The notes: generated by a model from the letters alone, not told the origin. A stretch of DNA of 64,000 nt from an uncultured Commensalibacter sp. (GCA_945266285.1 CALYOP010000007.1:83308-147307), one strand, 5' to 3'; counted from the first letter of the stretch, positions 47,428 through 57,681 are shown. Program-made: numbers and translations.

Positions 47428-50106
47428 TTAATTCTGGTGCTGATAATCTGTTGATGCTTGATTATCAGCTTCTTCTTTTTCATTTTGGGTTGGATCCTCA
47501 GAAGATTCAAATTTTTCATCCTCATTCCCTTCCAACGGTTTTTCTTCTTCATCGGCATCTATAATACTGCTTGTTAAAGCAGGAGGCACGTATGAGATAA
47601 GTGGAATAACTTTTGGAGGGTCCTGACGATTTCTCGCTGCATCTAGCTGTTCCAGATTATAACGAACAATAGGATATTCTTGAACCAGACGACGGAACGT
47701 CGCTACGGTCATAGTCAACAAATAGCCAAAACGTGTTGCTCTTAGTGTCGATGAGACTCTTTTTTTATGAAGCGCTTCCTCAAGACCCAAAACATCCCCA
47801 GGCCCATAAATCACCTCACGATTGCCATTATGCGTCTCAAACAATCCGCTGCTCACAAAGTAAACCATTTTTACTTTTTGACCACGTTTGTAGATATTTT
47901 CACCAGGAGCAACAAAATAAATCGACATTGCCATACTTAAATCATAAAGCACTGCTTGTGGAATATCTCTTAGTGAAGCCAATTCTTTTACACGATTTTC
48001 AATGCCACTTTTCAGATTGAATTTTAAACGCCGGTTATAACGTTGGAAACGTTTATCAACCGCTCTAACCAATTCCTGATATAATTCTTCACTAATTAAG
48101 GATTCAGATTGCAATTCTTCATATGCATCGCTTTCCATCCTTAAGGTCATTAATTGTAATAATCGCGCTTCTAATGCCTCGATATACCCTTGATAATGCA
48201 TTCGCATTGTTTCTAATACGTCGTCTAATAAACGATTTCGTCTATCAAGAACTTCAGAAACAATCTCAGCGATACGCGTGCCCAAAGTTGGTTCTATGCG
48301 GCGTTTCATAAAACGGGACAAAGAAATAGAAACAAAGCGAGAAACCATAAGAATCTCAAAGCGCTCCATCATACAATACATCAATGGACGATCAATATGT
48401 AACCAATGATGTATTAGCTGCGCTGCCCTAAACCGCCACGAAGGATAAAGCCTTCTATTCATTGCTTTAACGTAGCCATAGCGCCCTTCTTGCCACGCTC
48501 CATCAATAGTCGCTTCTGCAGACCGTAACAAGGTTTCCATCACGCCGCGCGGCAAACCTTGCATTCGGAATAGATCCAATAAAATTGAACGTTCTTGAGC
48601 AGCAACGGTAATCAAAGCCAAGGTTACTCTTTGCCGATCACCCAAAGCCGTATCAAAATCATTGGCATCCTGCTCCGTTTCGATACGTTTATCTAAATCT
48701 TCGATAATGTAACGCGTAATATCATTTGAAAACCCGAATTCACTGGCAACACGTCTTATACGATCTTTAACGCTTCTCAGTCCAATACCCAAGACCTGAT
48801 GTCTTACAGCTTGGTCAATAGGTGTTAATTGATCCAATTTAAAAAATACAACAACCGATCTTAAAGTCGTTCCATTAACCAATAAGGTAATTAAAACGAA
48901 ACCTGTCGCAATAATACCAACATAATGCGAAACCTGTGTTGAAACCAGTTCGTTTTCCGTTACGGCCAGCGCCAATGCTAAGGTAATAGCACCTCGTAAA
49001 CCGCCCCAAACCATCGTAACTTTAAAAGGCGTTGGTATCGGCAAAGATAATCGTGTTGCTGATAAAATCGGTAACATACCAAACACAACGATTGCTCTGG
49101 CCAGCAAACCTGCCACAGTTGCTATTAATATCAGAACGCAATCCCATTTGGTCATACCCACCAACAAACGAGGAACCAACATAGATGCTAAAACAAACAG
49201 TAAGGAACCTGCCCAAAATATAATTTGCTGCCATAGCTCGTTTAAAAAACGCCAATTTTGCGGTCTAAAAGTTGAAGGTCCATATGCTGACAAGGTCAAT
49301 CCTGCCGCAGCTGAAGCCACAACACCTGATACGCCGATTAATTCATCACAAACAATATAGGATACATAAGGCAATGAAACGGTAAGCGTAATTTCTGCTG
49401 CCCTTGCAGAGCCAAGATTTACAATCATCCATAATGCAAGCCTTGCAAAGATATACCCCATGAGCATAGCGCCTGCAAAAGAGCCCAAAATAGTAATTGA
49501 TGAATGTAAGAAATGGATTTGTTTACCGGCAATAATTGCCGTTAAAAATGTTGAAAAGATCGAAATTGCCGCCGCATCGTTTAATAATGCTTCCCCTTCA
49601 ATCAAACGGGTTAATCGCGTTGCCGCTCCAATTTCTCGGAAAATCCCAGCCACAGCCGAAGGATCAGTCGTCGCCACAATAGCACCAACCAAAAGACAAA
49701 CCTCAAGTGGCATATCACCAGAAAAAGGATATAGCGCAAAACCAATAGTCGCTGTTGATACTACTACGGCTACGATAGCAAGTAATAATACCGTCCCCGA
49801 ATCATGTAACAAACGTCTAACATCAATAGCCAAAGCCGCCTGAAAAACGAGAATAGGCAAAAAGATTAACAAAAAAGCTTCACTACTGATTGGAAAGTCC
49901 AAAAGCGCTTCTGCAGCCGTATCAAACATATGAATATGCGTACTGCGCAGAACGAGATCTGCTGAACCACCCAAGACAATACCAACCAATGCCAACAAAA
50001 CGGTTTCAGACAATTCCAAACGTTTTGCTAGCGGTTGAATAGCGCTAACGATAATCAATAGTATAGCTATGGCTAAAAGAACAGTCGCCAGACCTGTTAC
50101 TGGCAT
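47428..50106 (-). CDS. CPA1 Na+/H+ antiporter with C-terminal cyclic-nucleotide-type domain
   Basis: This is an 892-residue antiporter. Residues 1-430 hold about twelve membrane helices with CPA1 signatures GAIVATTDPSAVAGIF and IEGEALLNDAAAISIF (ion-binding Asp) and MVWGGLRGAITLALAL. A long helical cytosolic region follows (430-740). A cNMP-binding-type domain (about 745-860) contains YFVAPGENIYKRGQKVKMVYFVSSG and YGPGDVLGLEEALHKKRVSSTLRA. The last 40 residues are acidic. GGAG lies before the ATG. The layout recalls plant SOS1-type exchangers. It exports Na+ or tunes pH; the ligand is unknown. Confidence 0.9.
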   Translation of the reverse strand: MPVTGLATVLLAIAILLIIVSAIQPLAKRLELSETVLLALVGIVLGGSADLVLRSTHIHMFDTAAEALLDFPISSEAFLLIFLPILVFQAALAIDVRRLLHDSGTVLLLAIVAVVVSTATIGFALYPFSGDMPLEVCLLVGAIVATTDPSAVAGIFREIGAATRLTRLIEGEALLNDAAAISIFSTFLTAIIAGKQIHFLHSSITILGSFAGAMLMGYIFARLALWMIVNLGSARAAEITLTVSLPYVSYIVCDELIGVSGVVASAAAGLTLSAYGPSTFRPQNWRFLNELWQQIIFWAGSLLFVLASMLVPRLLVGMTKWDCVLILIATVAGLLARAIVVFGMLPILSATRLSLPIPTPFKVTMVWGGLRGAITLALALAVTENELVSTQVSHYVGIIATGFVLITLLVNGTTLRSVVVFFKLDQLTPIDQAVRHQVLGIGLRSVKDRIRRVASEFGFSNDITRYIIEDLDKRIETEQDANDFDTALGDRQRVTLALITVAAQERSILLDLFRMQGLPRGVMETLLRSAEATIDGAWQEGRYGYVKAMNRRLYPSWRFRAAQLIHHWLHIDRPLMYCMMERFEILMVSRFVSISLSRFMKRRIEPTLGTRIAEIVSEVLDRRNRLLDDVLETMRMHYQGYIEALEARLLQLMTLRMESDAYEELQSESLISEELYQELVRAVDKRFQRYNRRLKFNLKSGIENRVKELASLRDIPQAVLYDLSMAMSIYFVAPGENIYKRGQKVKMVYFVSSGLFETHNGNREVIYGPGDVLGLEEALHKKRVSSTLRATRFGYLLTMTVATFRRLVQEYPIVRYNLEQLDAARNRQDPPKVIPLISYVPPALTSSIIDADEEEKPLEGNEDEKFESSEDPTQNEKEEADNQASTDYQHQN

Positions 50107-50269
50107 ATTCGGTTATCTCCACTCATTGATGATGTCATAACTTTTCTTTATCAGCAGGGAAATAACCAATCCAGAGATAATGGCTTTGTATAATCAATTC
50201 AAATTTTCCGCTGGGTGACAAAGTCATATCATTGACCACATTTATAGCAGAAAAAACTTTTTTGGGTGA

Positions 50270-50310
50270 AAAAAACAAAGAAGCAAACTTACAAAATGTA
50301 AATTTGCTTC
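50270..50310 (-). terminator. Terminator of gltB
   Basis: GAAGCAAA-x-TTACA pairs with TGTAA-x-TTTGCTTC around a 3-nt loop (50280-50310, one mismatch). On the minus strand it runs into TTTGTTTTTTT. It lies 26 bp after the gltB stop and separates gltDB from the antiporter gene. The rest of the 229-bp gap holds no gene. Confidence 0.85.
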
Positions 50311-50335
50311 CTTGGACTAATAAATCAAAATAATA

Positions 50336-53300
50336 TCAAGCACTTTTTTTCAAAACCGAAGTTTCGATATTAATCCCCTGCACTTTGGCATATTCTTTTG
50401 GAACAACATGCCAGAAATGAGGCAAAGCCGTTTGCCAATCATGTAACAGAAAAGAAGCATAACGGCTTTCTGTTTCCTGAACATGGATTTGAATTTGTGC
50501 TTTTAATATTGCTTCCCATTTCGGATCAGTAATTCGCTGCCATAGAAGTGTATCTGGATTAACTTTATTTTCGAATTGACCTTTAGGATCATAAACAAAA
50601 GCCATACCGCCTGTAAAACCGGCACCGAAATTACTGCCAATTTCACCCAAAACGATTACAACACCACCGGTCATATATTCGCAACCATTTGAACCACATC
50701 CCTCAACAACCGCTGTGGCACCAGAATTACGAACCGCAAATCGTTCACCCACACAACCTGCAGCATATAAATATCCTGAAGTTGCTCCATAAAGAACCGT
50801 ATTTCCAATAATCATGTTTTGATTGGAAATAAGACGTGTTTCGGGTGTTTGACGAACGATAATGGTTGCCCCTGATAAACCTTTACCAACATAATCATTA
50901 GCATCGCCAAAAATTTCGAGCTTAAGACCTTGTACCGCAAATGCACCTAAGGATTGACCAGCAGAACCACTCAGACGAACCGTAAGATGACCAGGAGCAA
51001 GTCCCTTCATTCCAAAACGTCGGACAATCATAGAAGATATTCGCGTCCCAATTGCACGATGCGTATTTTGTATATTATAGCGGAGTTGCATTTTTTCACC
51101 ATGTTCAAACAAAGGGTGGGCATCCACGATCATTTGAGCATCAAGTGTTTCTGGAACTTCATTACGTCCTTTACGGGTACAATATCCAGCATAAGCTCCG
51201 GAATCAACTCTGGCCAACAAGGAATTTAAATCAAGATCGTCCAGAAAAGAAGCACCACGTAATACCTGCCGTAGTAAATCGGTGCGCCCGATAATTTCAT
51301 TCAAAGAAGAAAATCCTAAAGAAGCAAGAATATTACGTGCATCTTCAGCAATAAAGGAGAATAAGTTAATAACGCGTTCAGCACTTCCTTCAAATTTAGC
51401 ACGCAAATCTTCGTCCTGAGTACAAACTCCTACAGGACAAGTATTGGAATGACACTGACGCACCATGATACATCCCATAGCAATCAAACTAAGCGTTCCA
51501 ATGCCGAATTCTTCGGCACCTAACATGGCTGCTATAATGACGTCTCTTCCGGTTTTAATTCCACCATCGACCCGTAAGGTTACACGATGCCGTAAACGAT
51601 TTAACATTAAAACCTGATGCGCTTCGGCCAACCCCATTTCCCATGGCATTCCACCATACTTAATCGAAGTCAGTGGCGAAGCTCCTGTTCCTCCATTATG
51701 ACCCGAAATCAAAATAGTATCGGCATTTGCCTTGGCAACCCCAGCAGCGATAGTACCAATTCCAGATGATGCAACCAACTTAACAGCAACCGTTGCTTCA
51801 GGATTGATTTGTTTCAAATCGTAAATAAGCTGGGCCAAATCTTCGATTGAATAAATATCATGATGTGGCGGTGGTGAAATCAAACTTACCCCTGGCACTG
51901 CATGACGCAATTTGCCGATTAATTGAGTAACTTTAAAACCTGGAAGCTGTCCTCCTTCACCGGGTTTGGCCCCTTGCGCAATTTTAATTTCAATTTCTTT
52001 GCAGTTATTTAAATACTCCGCCGTTACACCAAACCTTCCTGAAGCAATCTGTTTAATTGCTGAAGAGGCATTATCACCATTAGCACGCGGTTTATAACGT
52101 TCAGGATCTTCACCGCCTTCACCAGAATCAGAACGTGCCCCTATTCGATTCATAGCAATAGACAAAGTCTCATGCGCTTCTGGACTTAAAGCGCCCAAAG
52201 AAATTCCAGGAGATACCAATCGCTTTCTTAATTGCGTAATACTTTCGACAGATTCGACAGGAATAGGTTTATTCGTGTGTTGAAAATCTAATAAATCTCG
52301 AAGCGCTATTGGCGGTTGTTTACGAACCGCATCAACATATTGTTGATAAAGTGACCAACTATCTTTTTCGACAGCTTTTTGAATCAGTTTGATAATATTT
52401 CCACTTAATGCGTGTGTTTCTCCTTTACCACGCCATTTATATAATCCTCCGATTGGAAGCATTTTGATATTAGGATTCCATGCCTGTTCATGAAATGCGC
52501 TAATATTTCGTGCTATTCCTGATAAACCAATCCCAGAAATACGCGATTGCATACCGGGAAAGAATTCCGCAACCAAAGCACGCGATAAACCGATTGCTTC
52601 AAAATTATAACCACCCCGATAAGAAGCTATAATAGAAATACCCATTTTGGACATGATCTTTAGCAAGCCTTTATCAACCGCTTTGCGATAACGTTCAACA
52701 GCTTCTTCAAGTCCAATCTTGCCGAATAAACCTTTTTTATGACGCTCTGCGATGCTTTCTTGAGCAAGATAGGCATTTACCGTAGTCGCTCCAACGCCGA
52801 TTAAAACCGCTATAGAATGCACATCCAGACTATCAGCAGAACGTACATTCACAGATGTAAATGTCCGTAAAGAACGTTTAACCAGATGTGTATGTACAGC
52901 AGCTGTCGCCAAAACCATTGGAATTTGGGCATTATCAATGGATTGATGTTCATCCGTTAAAAACACATGCGTACAACCACCGCGAACGGCTTCTTCTGCT
53001 TCACGACAAATTCGAGCAATTGCTTGACGTAATCCTTTTTCCTTTTCTTTAACTAAAAAGGTACAATCAATTGTACAACCACTTTTGCCACAAAAATCCT
53101 GTAAAGCCTTAAACTCACTATTCGTTAAAACTGGACTAGGCAATTGAAGCATCTGGCATTGTTCGGATGTCTGATCAAGAATATTTCCCAAATTGCCAAG
53201 ACGTGTGCTCAAGGTCATCACTTGCGTTTCACGCAAACTGTCAATTGGAGGATTCGTAACTTGGCTAAAACGTTGCCTAAAGAAATGCGACAATCCTCGA

Positions 53301-54895
53301 TAACGTTCGCTCAAAACAGCAAGCGGTGTATCATCCCCCATTGAACCAATTGGTTCTTGTGCGTTTTCAACCATTGGCTGTAAAATGGTTTCGAGATCTT
53401 CAATGGTAATTCCAACTGCAAGCTGTCTTCTACGCAATTCATCGGCAGGATAAACAGGTGCTTCCGTATCATGATGCCGAACGATTGAACTAATCTGCTG
53501 CGTGAGTTTTACCCAATCACTATAATCATGTTTATCAACCAGCAGTTCAGTAATTTCGCCTGGTTTATATAGCCGGCAGGTTTCCATATCAAATCCAACC
53601 GTTTCTCCAGGACCCAACCGACCTTTTTCAAGAATCTCGTGCTCTGGGATTCTTACCATGCCCGTTTCAGAACCAAGTATCATTAGATTTTGCGTCGTAA
53701 TTGTATAACGCATTGGACGTAAACCATTTCGGTCAAGACCTGCAATCACCCAACGACCATCCGTCCCACAAATTGCCGCAGGTCCATCCCAAGGTTCCAT
53801 CACCGCATTGCAGTAGCTATACATATCCTTTACTTTTTTAGGGATATTGCTCCGCATATCAATAAAGGGTGGGATCATTAACGCTTTGACTGCTGGAGCA
53901 GAACGTCCAGCAAAAGTCAACAATTCAAAAACATTATCCAAAGCCGCCGTATCTGATCCATTAAATTGGATAACCGGTTTTAAATCGGACATATAAGCAT
54001 CAAGATCTGGATGAGACAAACGGGTTTCATGGCTTTTCATCCAGTTAATATTACCGGATAACGTATTAATTTCCCCATTATGGGCCAATTTACGGAAAGG
54101 TTGGGCTAATTTCCATGTTGGAAATGTATTGGTTGAATAACGCTGATGATAAATTACAAAACGACTGACAAAACGTTCATCCAGCAAATCAGGGTAAAAA
54201 TCCGATACATGTTCCGCCAGAAACATCCCTTTATAAACTACGGAACGACAAGATAAAGAACAGATATAAAGATCAACATGGTTTTCAATCGCCTGTTTTT
54301 CGATACGACGACGAATGATATAAAGATTGCGTTCAAACCGCTCTTCAGAATGATTATGGCTATTACTTATTAATATTTGTTCGATTTCTGGACGAGTGGC
54401 ATTGGCTTTTTCACCAATACAATCCGTATTGATTGGAACCTGGCGCCATCCATAAATTTGATAACCAAAATTAAGGATTTCTGTTTCAATAATTTGACGA
54501 CAACGTTCTTGGCTGGTTAAATCATTTTTAGGTAAAAAAACCATACCAACAGCCAAGCCACCTTCTTTTGCATGTTGATGACCGCTGTGAATGGATTGCA
54601 GAAAAAATTCTTGTGAAATTTCAAGATGTATTCCTGCACCATCTCCTGTTTTACCATCCGCATCAACAGCACCACGATGCCAAAGTGCTCTTAAAGCAGT
54701 TAAACCGGCTTCTACAACATCGCGGCGTTTCTTTCCGTCAAGCGCCAGGACAAATCCAACACCACAAGCATCATGTTCTTGGTCTGGTGAATAAATTCCC
54801 TCAAGCGCTTTAACATTTTTATTCCAATTTTTTACAAAAGTTTCGCCGTTGGTTTCATCTTCTAACAAAGAAGTCATTTTTTCTAAATTATCCAT
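50336..54895 (-). CDS. gltB: Glutamate synthase large subunit
   Basis: GltB makes glutamate from glutamine and 2-oxoglutarate. The protein of about 1,519 residues is processed to leave an N-terminal Cys (HDACGVGFVLALDGKKRRD). Its glutaminase half has HRGAVDADGKTGDGAGIH and RYSTNTFPTWKLAQPFRKLAHNGEINT. The synthase half binds FMN and a 3Fe-4S cluster (MVRQCHSNTCPVGVC) and has ISGHNGGTGASPLTSIKYGGMPWEMGLAEAHQVL. The C-terminal beta-helix is also present. The ORF-track start at 54934 would overlap gltD by 35 bp; the ATG at 54895, four bases after the gltD stop, is preferred. Confidence 0.97.
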   Translation of the reverse strand: MDNLEKMTSLLEDETNGETFVKNWNKNVKALEGIYSPDQEHDACGVGFVLALDGKKRRDVVEAGLTALRALWHRGAVDADGKTGDGAGIHLEISQEFFLQSIHSGHQHAKEGGLAVGMVFLPKNDLTSQERCRQIIETEILNFGYQIYGWRQVPINTDCIGEKANATRPEIEQILISNSHNHSEERFERNLYIIRRRIEKQAIENHVDLYICSLSCRSVVYKGMFLAEHVSDFYPDLLDERFVSRFVIYHQRYSTNTFPTWKLAQPFRKLAHNGEINTLSGNINWMKSHETRLSHPDLDAYMSDLKPVIQFNGSDTAALDNVFELLTFAGRSAPAVKALMIPPFIDMRSNIPKKVKDMYSYCNAVMEPWDGPAAICGTDGRWVIAGLDRNGLRPMRYTITTQNLMILGSETGMVRIPEHEILEKGRLGPGETVGFDMETCRLYKPGEITELLVDKHDYSDWVKLTQQISSIVRHHDTEAPVYPADELRRRQLAVGITIEDLETILQPMVENAQEPIGSMGDDTPLAVLSERYRGLSHFFRQRFSQVTNPPIDSLRETQVMTLSTRLGNLGNILDQTSEQCQMLQLPSPVLTNSEFKALQDFCGKSGCTIDCTFLVKEKEKGLRQAIARICREAEEAVRGGCTHVFLTDEHQSIDNAQIPMVLATAAVHTHLVKRSLRTFTSVNVRSADSLDVHSIAVLIGVGATTVNAYLAQESIAERHKKGLFGKIGLEEAVERYRKAVDKGLLKIMSKMGISIIASYRGGYNFEAIGLSRALVAEFFPGMQSRISGIGLSGIARNISAFHEQAWNPNIKMLPIGGLYKWRGKGETHALSGNIIKLIQKAVEKDSWSLYQQYVDAVRKQPPIALRDLLDFQHTNKPIPVESVESITQLRKRLVSPGISLGALSPEAHETLSIAMNRIGARSDSGEGGEDPERYKPRANGDNASSAIKQIASGRFGVTAEYLNNCKEIEIKIAQGAKPGEGGQLPGFKVTQLIGKLRHAVPGVSLISPPPHHDIYSIEDLAQLIYDLKQINPEATVAVKLVASSGIGTIAAGVAKANADTILISGHNGGTGASPLTSIKYGGMPWEMGLAEAHQVLMLNRLRHRVTLRVDGGIKTGRDVIIAAMLGAEEFGIGTLSLIAMGCIMVRQCHSNTCPVGVCTQDEDLRAKFEGSAERVINLFSFIAEDARNILASLGFSSLNEIIGRTDLLRQVLRGASFLDDLDLNSLLARVDSGAYAGYCTRKGRNEVPETLDAQMIVDAHPLFEHGEKMQLRYNIQNTHRAIGTRISSMIVRRFGMKGLAPGHLTVRLSGSAGQSLGAFAVQGLKLEIFGDANDYVGKGLSGATIIVRQTPETRLISNQNMIIGNTVLYGATSGYLYAAGCVGERFAVRNSGATAVVEGCGSNGCEYMTGGVVIVLGEIGSNFGAGFTGGMAFVYDPKGQFENKVNPDTLLWQRITDPKWEAILKAQIQIHVQETESRYASFLLHDWQTALPHFWHVVPKEYAKVQGINIETSVLKKSA

Positions 54896-54899
54896 GGGC

Positions 54900-56366
54900 T
54901 TATACGACTTTCTCTTTTGTATTTTTTTCTTCAACAGAATGCTTTTCTTTTTGACTTAAATAGCGATCAATCTGATGCGCAGCCTCTCGTCCATCACGAA
55001 TAGCCCAGACCACGAGGCTTGCCCCACGAACGATATCCCCACCGGCATAAACGCCATCCAGACTGGTCGAAAAAGTTTTTTTATCGATTTTTATAGTTCC
55101 AGAAGGTGATAATTTTAAACTGGGTTCATTCCATAATTGGGGCAAAGGTTCTGGATCAAATCCAAAAGCTTTGATCACCATATCGGCGGGTAATGTAAAT
55201 AAACTATCTGATAATAATTTAACGGTTTGGCGCCCACTTGCATCAGGAAGCCCAAGCTCTGTTCGGATGGCTAGAATAGAATTAACTTTTTCAGTCCCGA
55301 TAAATGCCTCAGGTGCAGCTTGCCAGATAAATTCAACCCCTTCTTCTTCGGCATTTTTTACCTCACGCATCGAACCGGGCATATTATATTTATCACGCCG
55401 ATAAAGACATTTAACCGATTTTGCACCTTGTCGAATGGCAGTACGCAAGCAATCCATTGCCGTATCACCACCGCCGACGACAATGATATCTTTGTCCTTG
55501 GCATTAAACATAGGATCAGGTGAAGAATTACCAGATTGAATGGCTTTGTTTGAAGCCACCAAATAATCAAGAGCCTGAATAACACCATTCAGATTCGTTC
55601 CAGGAACTGTAACATCTTTTTTCTTATAAACACCCGTTGCCAAAAAAATAGCATCGTGCAGTTTGCGTAGATTGGCAAATGATAAGGTATGTTTAGAGTC
55701 CTGATCGCTGATCGATATTCCGAAATGAAAGATAATACCCGATTTTTCAAGCCATTCTTGTCGACGGGCTATGGTTTCTTTTTCGAGTTTGAAGGTCGGA
55801 ATACCATATGTCAGCAATCCTCCCGCACGATCGTAACGATCATAAATGTGAACTTGATAACCTTTTTGTCTTAAAATACCCGCAGCAGCCATTCCACATG
55901 GCCCCGAACCAATTATTCCAATTGATTGCTTTTTTTCAATAATGGGCACAATCGGTTGAACCCAACCTTTTTCAAATGCGGTATCAGTAATAAAGGATTC
56001 CACAGCACCAATCGTCACACTATGAAAATCCGCTTCGATAACACAATTCCCTTCACAAAGCCGATCCTGTGGGCAAATTCTACCGCAAATTTCTGGAAAG
56101 CTATTTGTAGAGGAGGATAAATTATAAGCTTCCTCCAACCGATCTTCTGCCGTCAGTTTTAACCAATCAGGAATATAATTCTGCAGTGGACAATTAACGG
56201 AACAAAACGGAACGCCACACTGTGAACAGCGTGATGCTTGTTCTTGCGCTCTGTCCAAAGAAAAACGGCGATAAATTTCTGCAAAATCTAATTTCCGCTG
56301 GGATGCAGGGCGTTTATCAGGCTGATGCTGTTCTACAGCGATAAATTTTAACATTTTGTTGGACAT
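54900..56366 (-). CDS. gltD: Glutamate synthase small subunit
   Basis: GltD takes electrons from NADPH through FAD and Fe-S centres to GltB. The 488-residue protein has two N-terminal Cys clusters (RCSQCGVPFCSVNCPLQNYIP and CGRICPQDRLCEGNC). It also has the FAD site IGIIGSGPCGMAAAGILRQKGY, the NADPH site IVVGGGDTAMDCLRTAIRQGA and the C-terminal GVYAGGDIVRGASLVVWAIRDGREAA. The ORF track begins at a TTG (56393). The ATG at 56366 fits better but has no ribosome site, and a 12-bp GTAC-centred dyad ends exactly before it. It is the first gene of the gltD-gltB operon. Confidence 0.96.
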   Translation of the reverse strand: MSNKMLKFIAVEQHQPDKRPASQRKLDFAEIYRRFSLDRAQEQASRCSQCGVPFCSVNCPLQNYIPDWLKLTAEDRLEEAYNLSSSTNSFPEICGRICPQDRLCEGNCVIEADFHSVTIGAVESFITDTAFEKGWVQPIVPIIEKKQSIGIIGSGPCGMAAAGILRQKGYQVHIYDRYDRAGGLLTYGIPTFKLEKETIARRQEWLEKSGIIFHFGISISDQDSKHTLSFANLRKLHDAIFLATGVYKKKDVTVPGTNLNGVIQALDYLVASNKAIQSGNSSPDPMFNAKDKDIIVVGGGDTAMDCLRTAIRQGAKSVKCLYRRDKYNMPGSMREVKNAEEEGVEFIWQAAPEAFIGTEKVNSILAIRTELGLPDASGRQTVKLLSDSLFTLPADMVIKAFGFDPEPLPQLWNEPSLKLSPSGTIKIDKKTFSTSLDGVYAGGDIVRGASLVVWAIRDGREAAHQIDRYLSQKEKHSVEEKNTKEKVV

Positions 56367-56450
56367 GATAGTACCATCGTGTAAAGGCGACAAAAAAAGA
56401 TGGTACTATCGCTACACTATATAACAACAATAAAAAAGACAGTACTGCTG
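56367..56450 (-). promoter_or_regulatory. gltDB promoter region with three GTAC-centred dyads
   Basis: Three near-palindromic sites lie ahead of gltD: GATAGTACCATC (56367-56378), GATGGTACTATC (56399-56410, the exact inverted copy of the first) and GACAGTACTGCT (56438-56449). The first two are 32 bp apart (about three helical turns). A -10-like TATAGT (minus strand, 56416-56421) lies between the second and third, so the sites cover the -35, the start point and the start codon. The first two can also fold into a 12-bp stem with a 20-nt loop. No Shine-Dalgarno is visible. The operator-array reading is inference. Confidence 0.55.
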
Positions 56451-56480
56451 ACCTATGTCTAATTTATTGATTTTTCGAGA

Positions 56481-57431
56481 TTAAACAGGAGCATTTTCAA
56501 AATCATCTGCAGGTCTATAAGCAAATAAAAACTCAGGAGCCAGCATTTCAATCGACATTGGTTTTATTCCCAAATTATCAAAATCATTGACGCCATTATT
56601 CAAAACGCAATCGTTATTCATCATATTTAATAACGAGGCATTCATGAAGGATCCTGGCAGATTCTGTAATATTTTGGCCATTATTGTCATTAAACCAGCC
56701 GGAAAAGCACAAGGGATTGTATTTTGGTGTAACCATTTAATCATCCAGCTGATTAATTCATGGTTTGTATAAACTTCTGGTCCTGCAATTTCGTAACTGT
56801 GGCCATTTGTATCTGCAAGATTAATGATACGAATAACCGCATCCGCAATATCGCCAACGTAAACAGGTTGAAGCCTTACATTGGATTTATAAACCAACAT
56901 GATGGATAAGGCTTTAATTTGTCGGGCTAATACATTTAAAAAATGATCGTCAATTCCAAAGGGAATAGTATGGCGTATAATCGTAGCGGCTGGAAAAAAT
57001 TTTTTGACTTCATTTTCTCCTATTTTTCTGGACTGTAAGAATAGAGAATTACTATTTTCATCAGTACCAACAGTCGAAAGATGAATTAATTTCTTCACCC
57101 CTGCTGCTGCACAAAGCCGCGCAACGCGCCCAGCTCCATCGACATTAAGTCTATTTAACTCCGGTTTTTTGTGACTAAATTGTTTGCGCGAAGCATTAAC
57201 AACAATTTCAGCCCCTTCAACCGCACGAGTCACAGTTTCTTCTTTTGTAACCGAACTATAAAGGGGAACCATCTGGCCCACATCCCCCATTGTACGAAGA
57301 CTAACGGTTAATGCTGGTGAAGGAACAGAAACTCTAACAACATATCCTTGCTTTAAAAGTCGTGAAACAATATAACGTCCAACAAATCCTGTACCACCAA
57401 AAACGGTTGCGACATTTCTTATTTTACTCAT
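56481..57431 (-). CDS. NDUFA9-like NAD(P)-binding protein (complex I assembly type)
   Basis: This is a 316-residue atypical short-chain dehydrogenase-fold protein. It has the Rossmann start VATVFGGTGFVGRYIVSRLL, VVNASRKQF, LIHLSTVGTDENS and VQPVYVGDIADAVIRIIN, the pattern of the NDUFA9/39-kDa complex I subunit family. In alphaproteobacteria these proteins are linked to NADH dehydrogenase. The active-site Tyr-x3-Lys is not obvious, typical for the atypical group, so it may bind NADPH without catalysis. AGGAGG lies eight bases before the ATG. It is followed by the gltD promoter and preceded by tRNA-Leu on the other strand. Confidence 0.85.
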   Translation of the reverse strand: MSKIRNVATVFGGTGFVGRYIVSRLLKQGYVVRVSVPSPALTVSLRTMGDVGQMVPLYSSVTKEETVTRAVEGAEIVVNASRKQFSHKKPELNRLNVDGAGRVARLCAAAGVKKLIHLSTVGTDENSNSLFLQSRKIGENEVKKFFPAATIIRHTIPFGIDDHFLNVLARQIKALSIMLVYKSNVRLQPVYVGDIADAVIRIINLADTNGHSYEIAGPEVYTNHELISWMIKWLHQNTIPCAFPAGLMTIMAKILQNLPGSFMNASLLNMMNNDCVLNNGVNDFDNLGIKPMSIEMLAPEFLFAYRPADDFENAPV

Positions 57432-57529
57432 ATGTAAATCCTCCTTTTAGCACCTAACCTTTTTACAAAATTAACAAAAAGCCAAATAACTTTATCCTGT
57501 ATAAAAAATCATAAATCGCTAAAAAATTA

Positions 57530-57558
57530 TTGACCTAACTCTGCAAGAAAGGTAGATA
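57530..57558 (+). promoter_or_regulatory. Sigma-70 promoter of tRNA-Leu
   Basis: TTGACC (57530-57535) and TAGATA (57553-57558) are exactly 17 bp apart. The start would fall about 30 bases before the tRNA 5' end. Confidence 0.7.
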
Positions 57559-57597
57559 CGCTTGTGAAAGCGCATATAGGTTTTCTTTTGTTATAGC

Positions 57598-57681
57598 GCC
57601 CAAATGGCGGAATTGGTAGACGCGCAGGTTTCAGGTACCTGTGACCGCAAGGTCGTGGAAGTTCGAGTCTTCTTTTGGGCA
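57598..57681 (+). tRNA. tRNA-Leu (CAG anticodon)
   Basis: This is an 84-nt cloverleaf with a long variable arm. The acceptor stem is GCCCAAA/TTTGGGC with discriminator A. The anticodon stem is CAGGT/ACCTG with a TTCAGGT loop, giving anticodon CAG, which reads CUG. The variable arm is formed by TGACCGCAAGGTCG. The T-arm contains AGTTCGAGTCT. The 3' CCA is not encoded. Confidence 0.97.
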
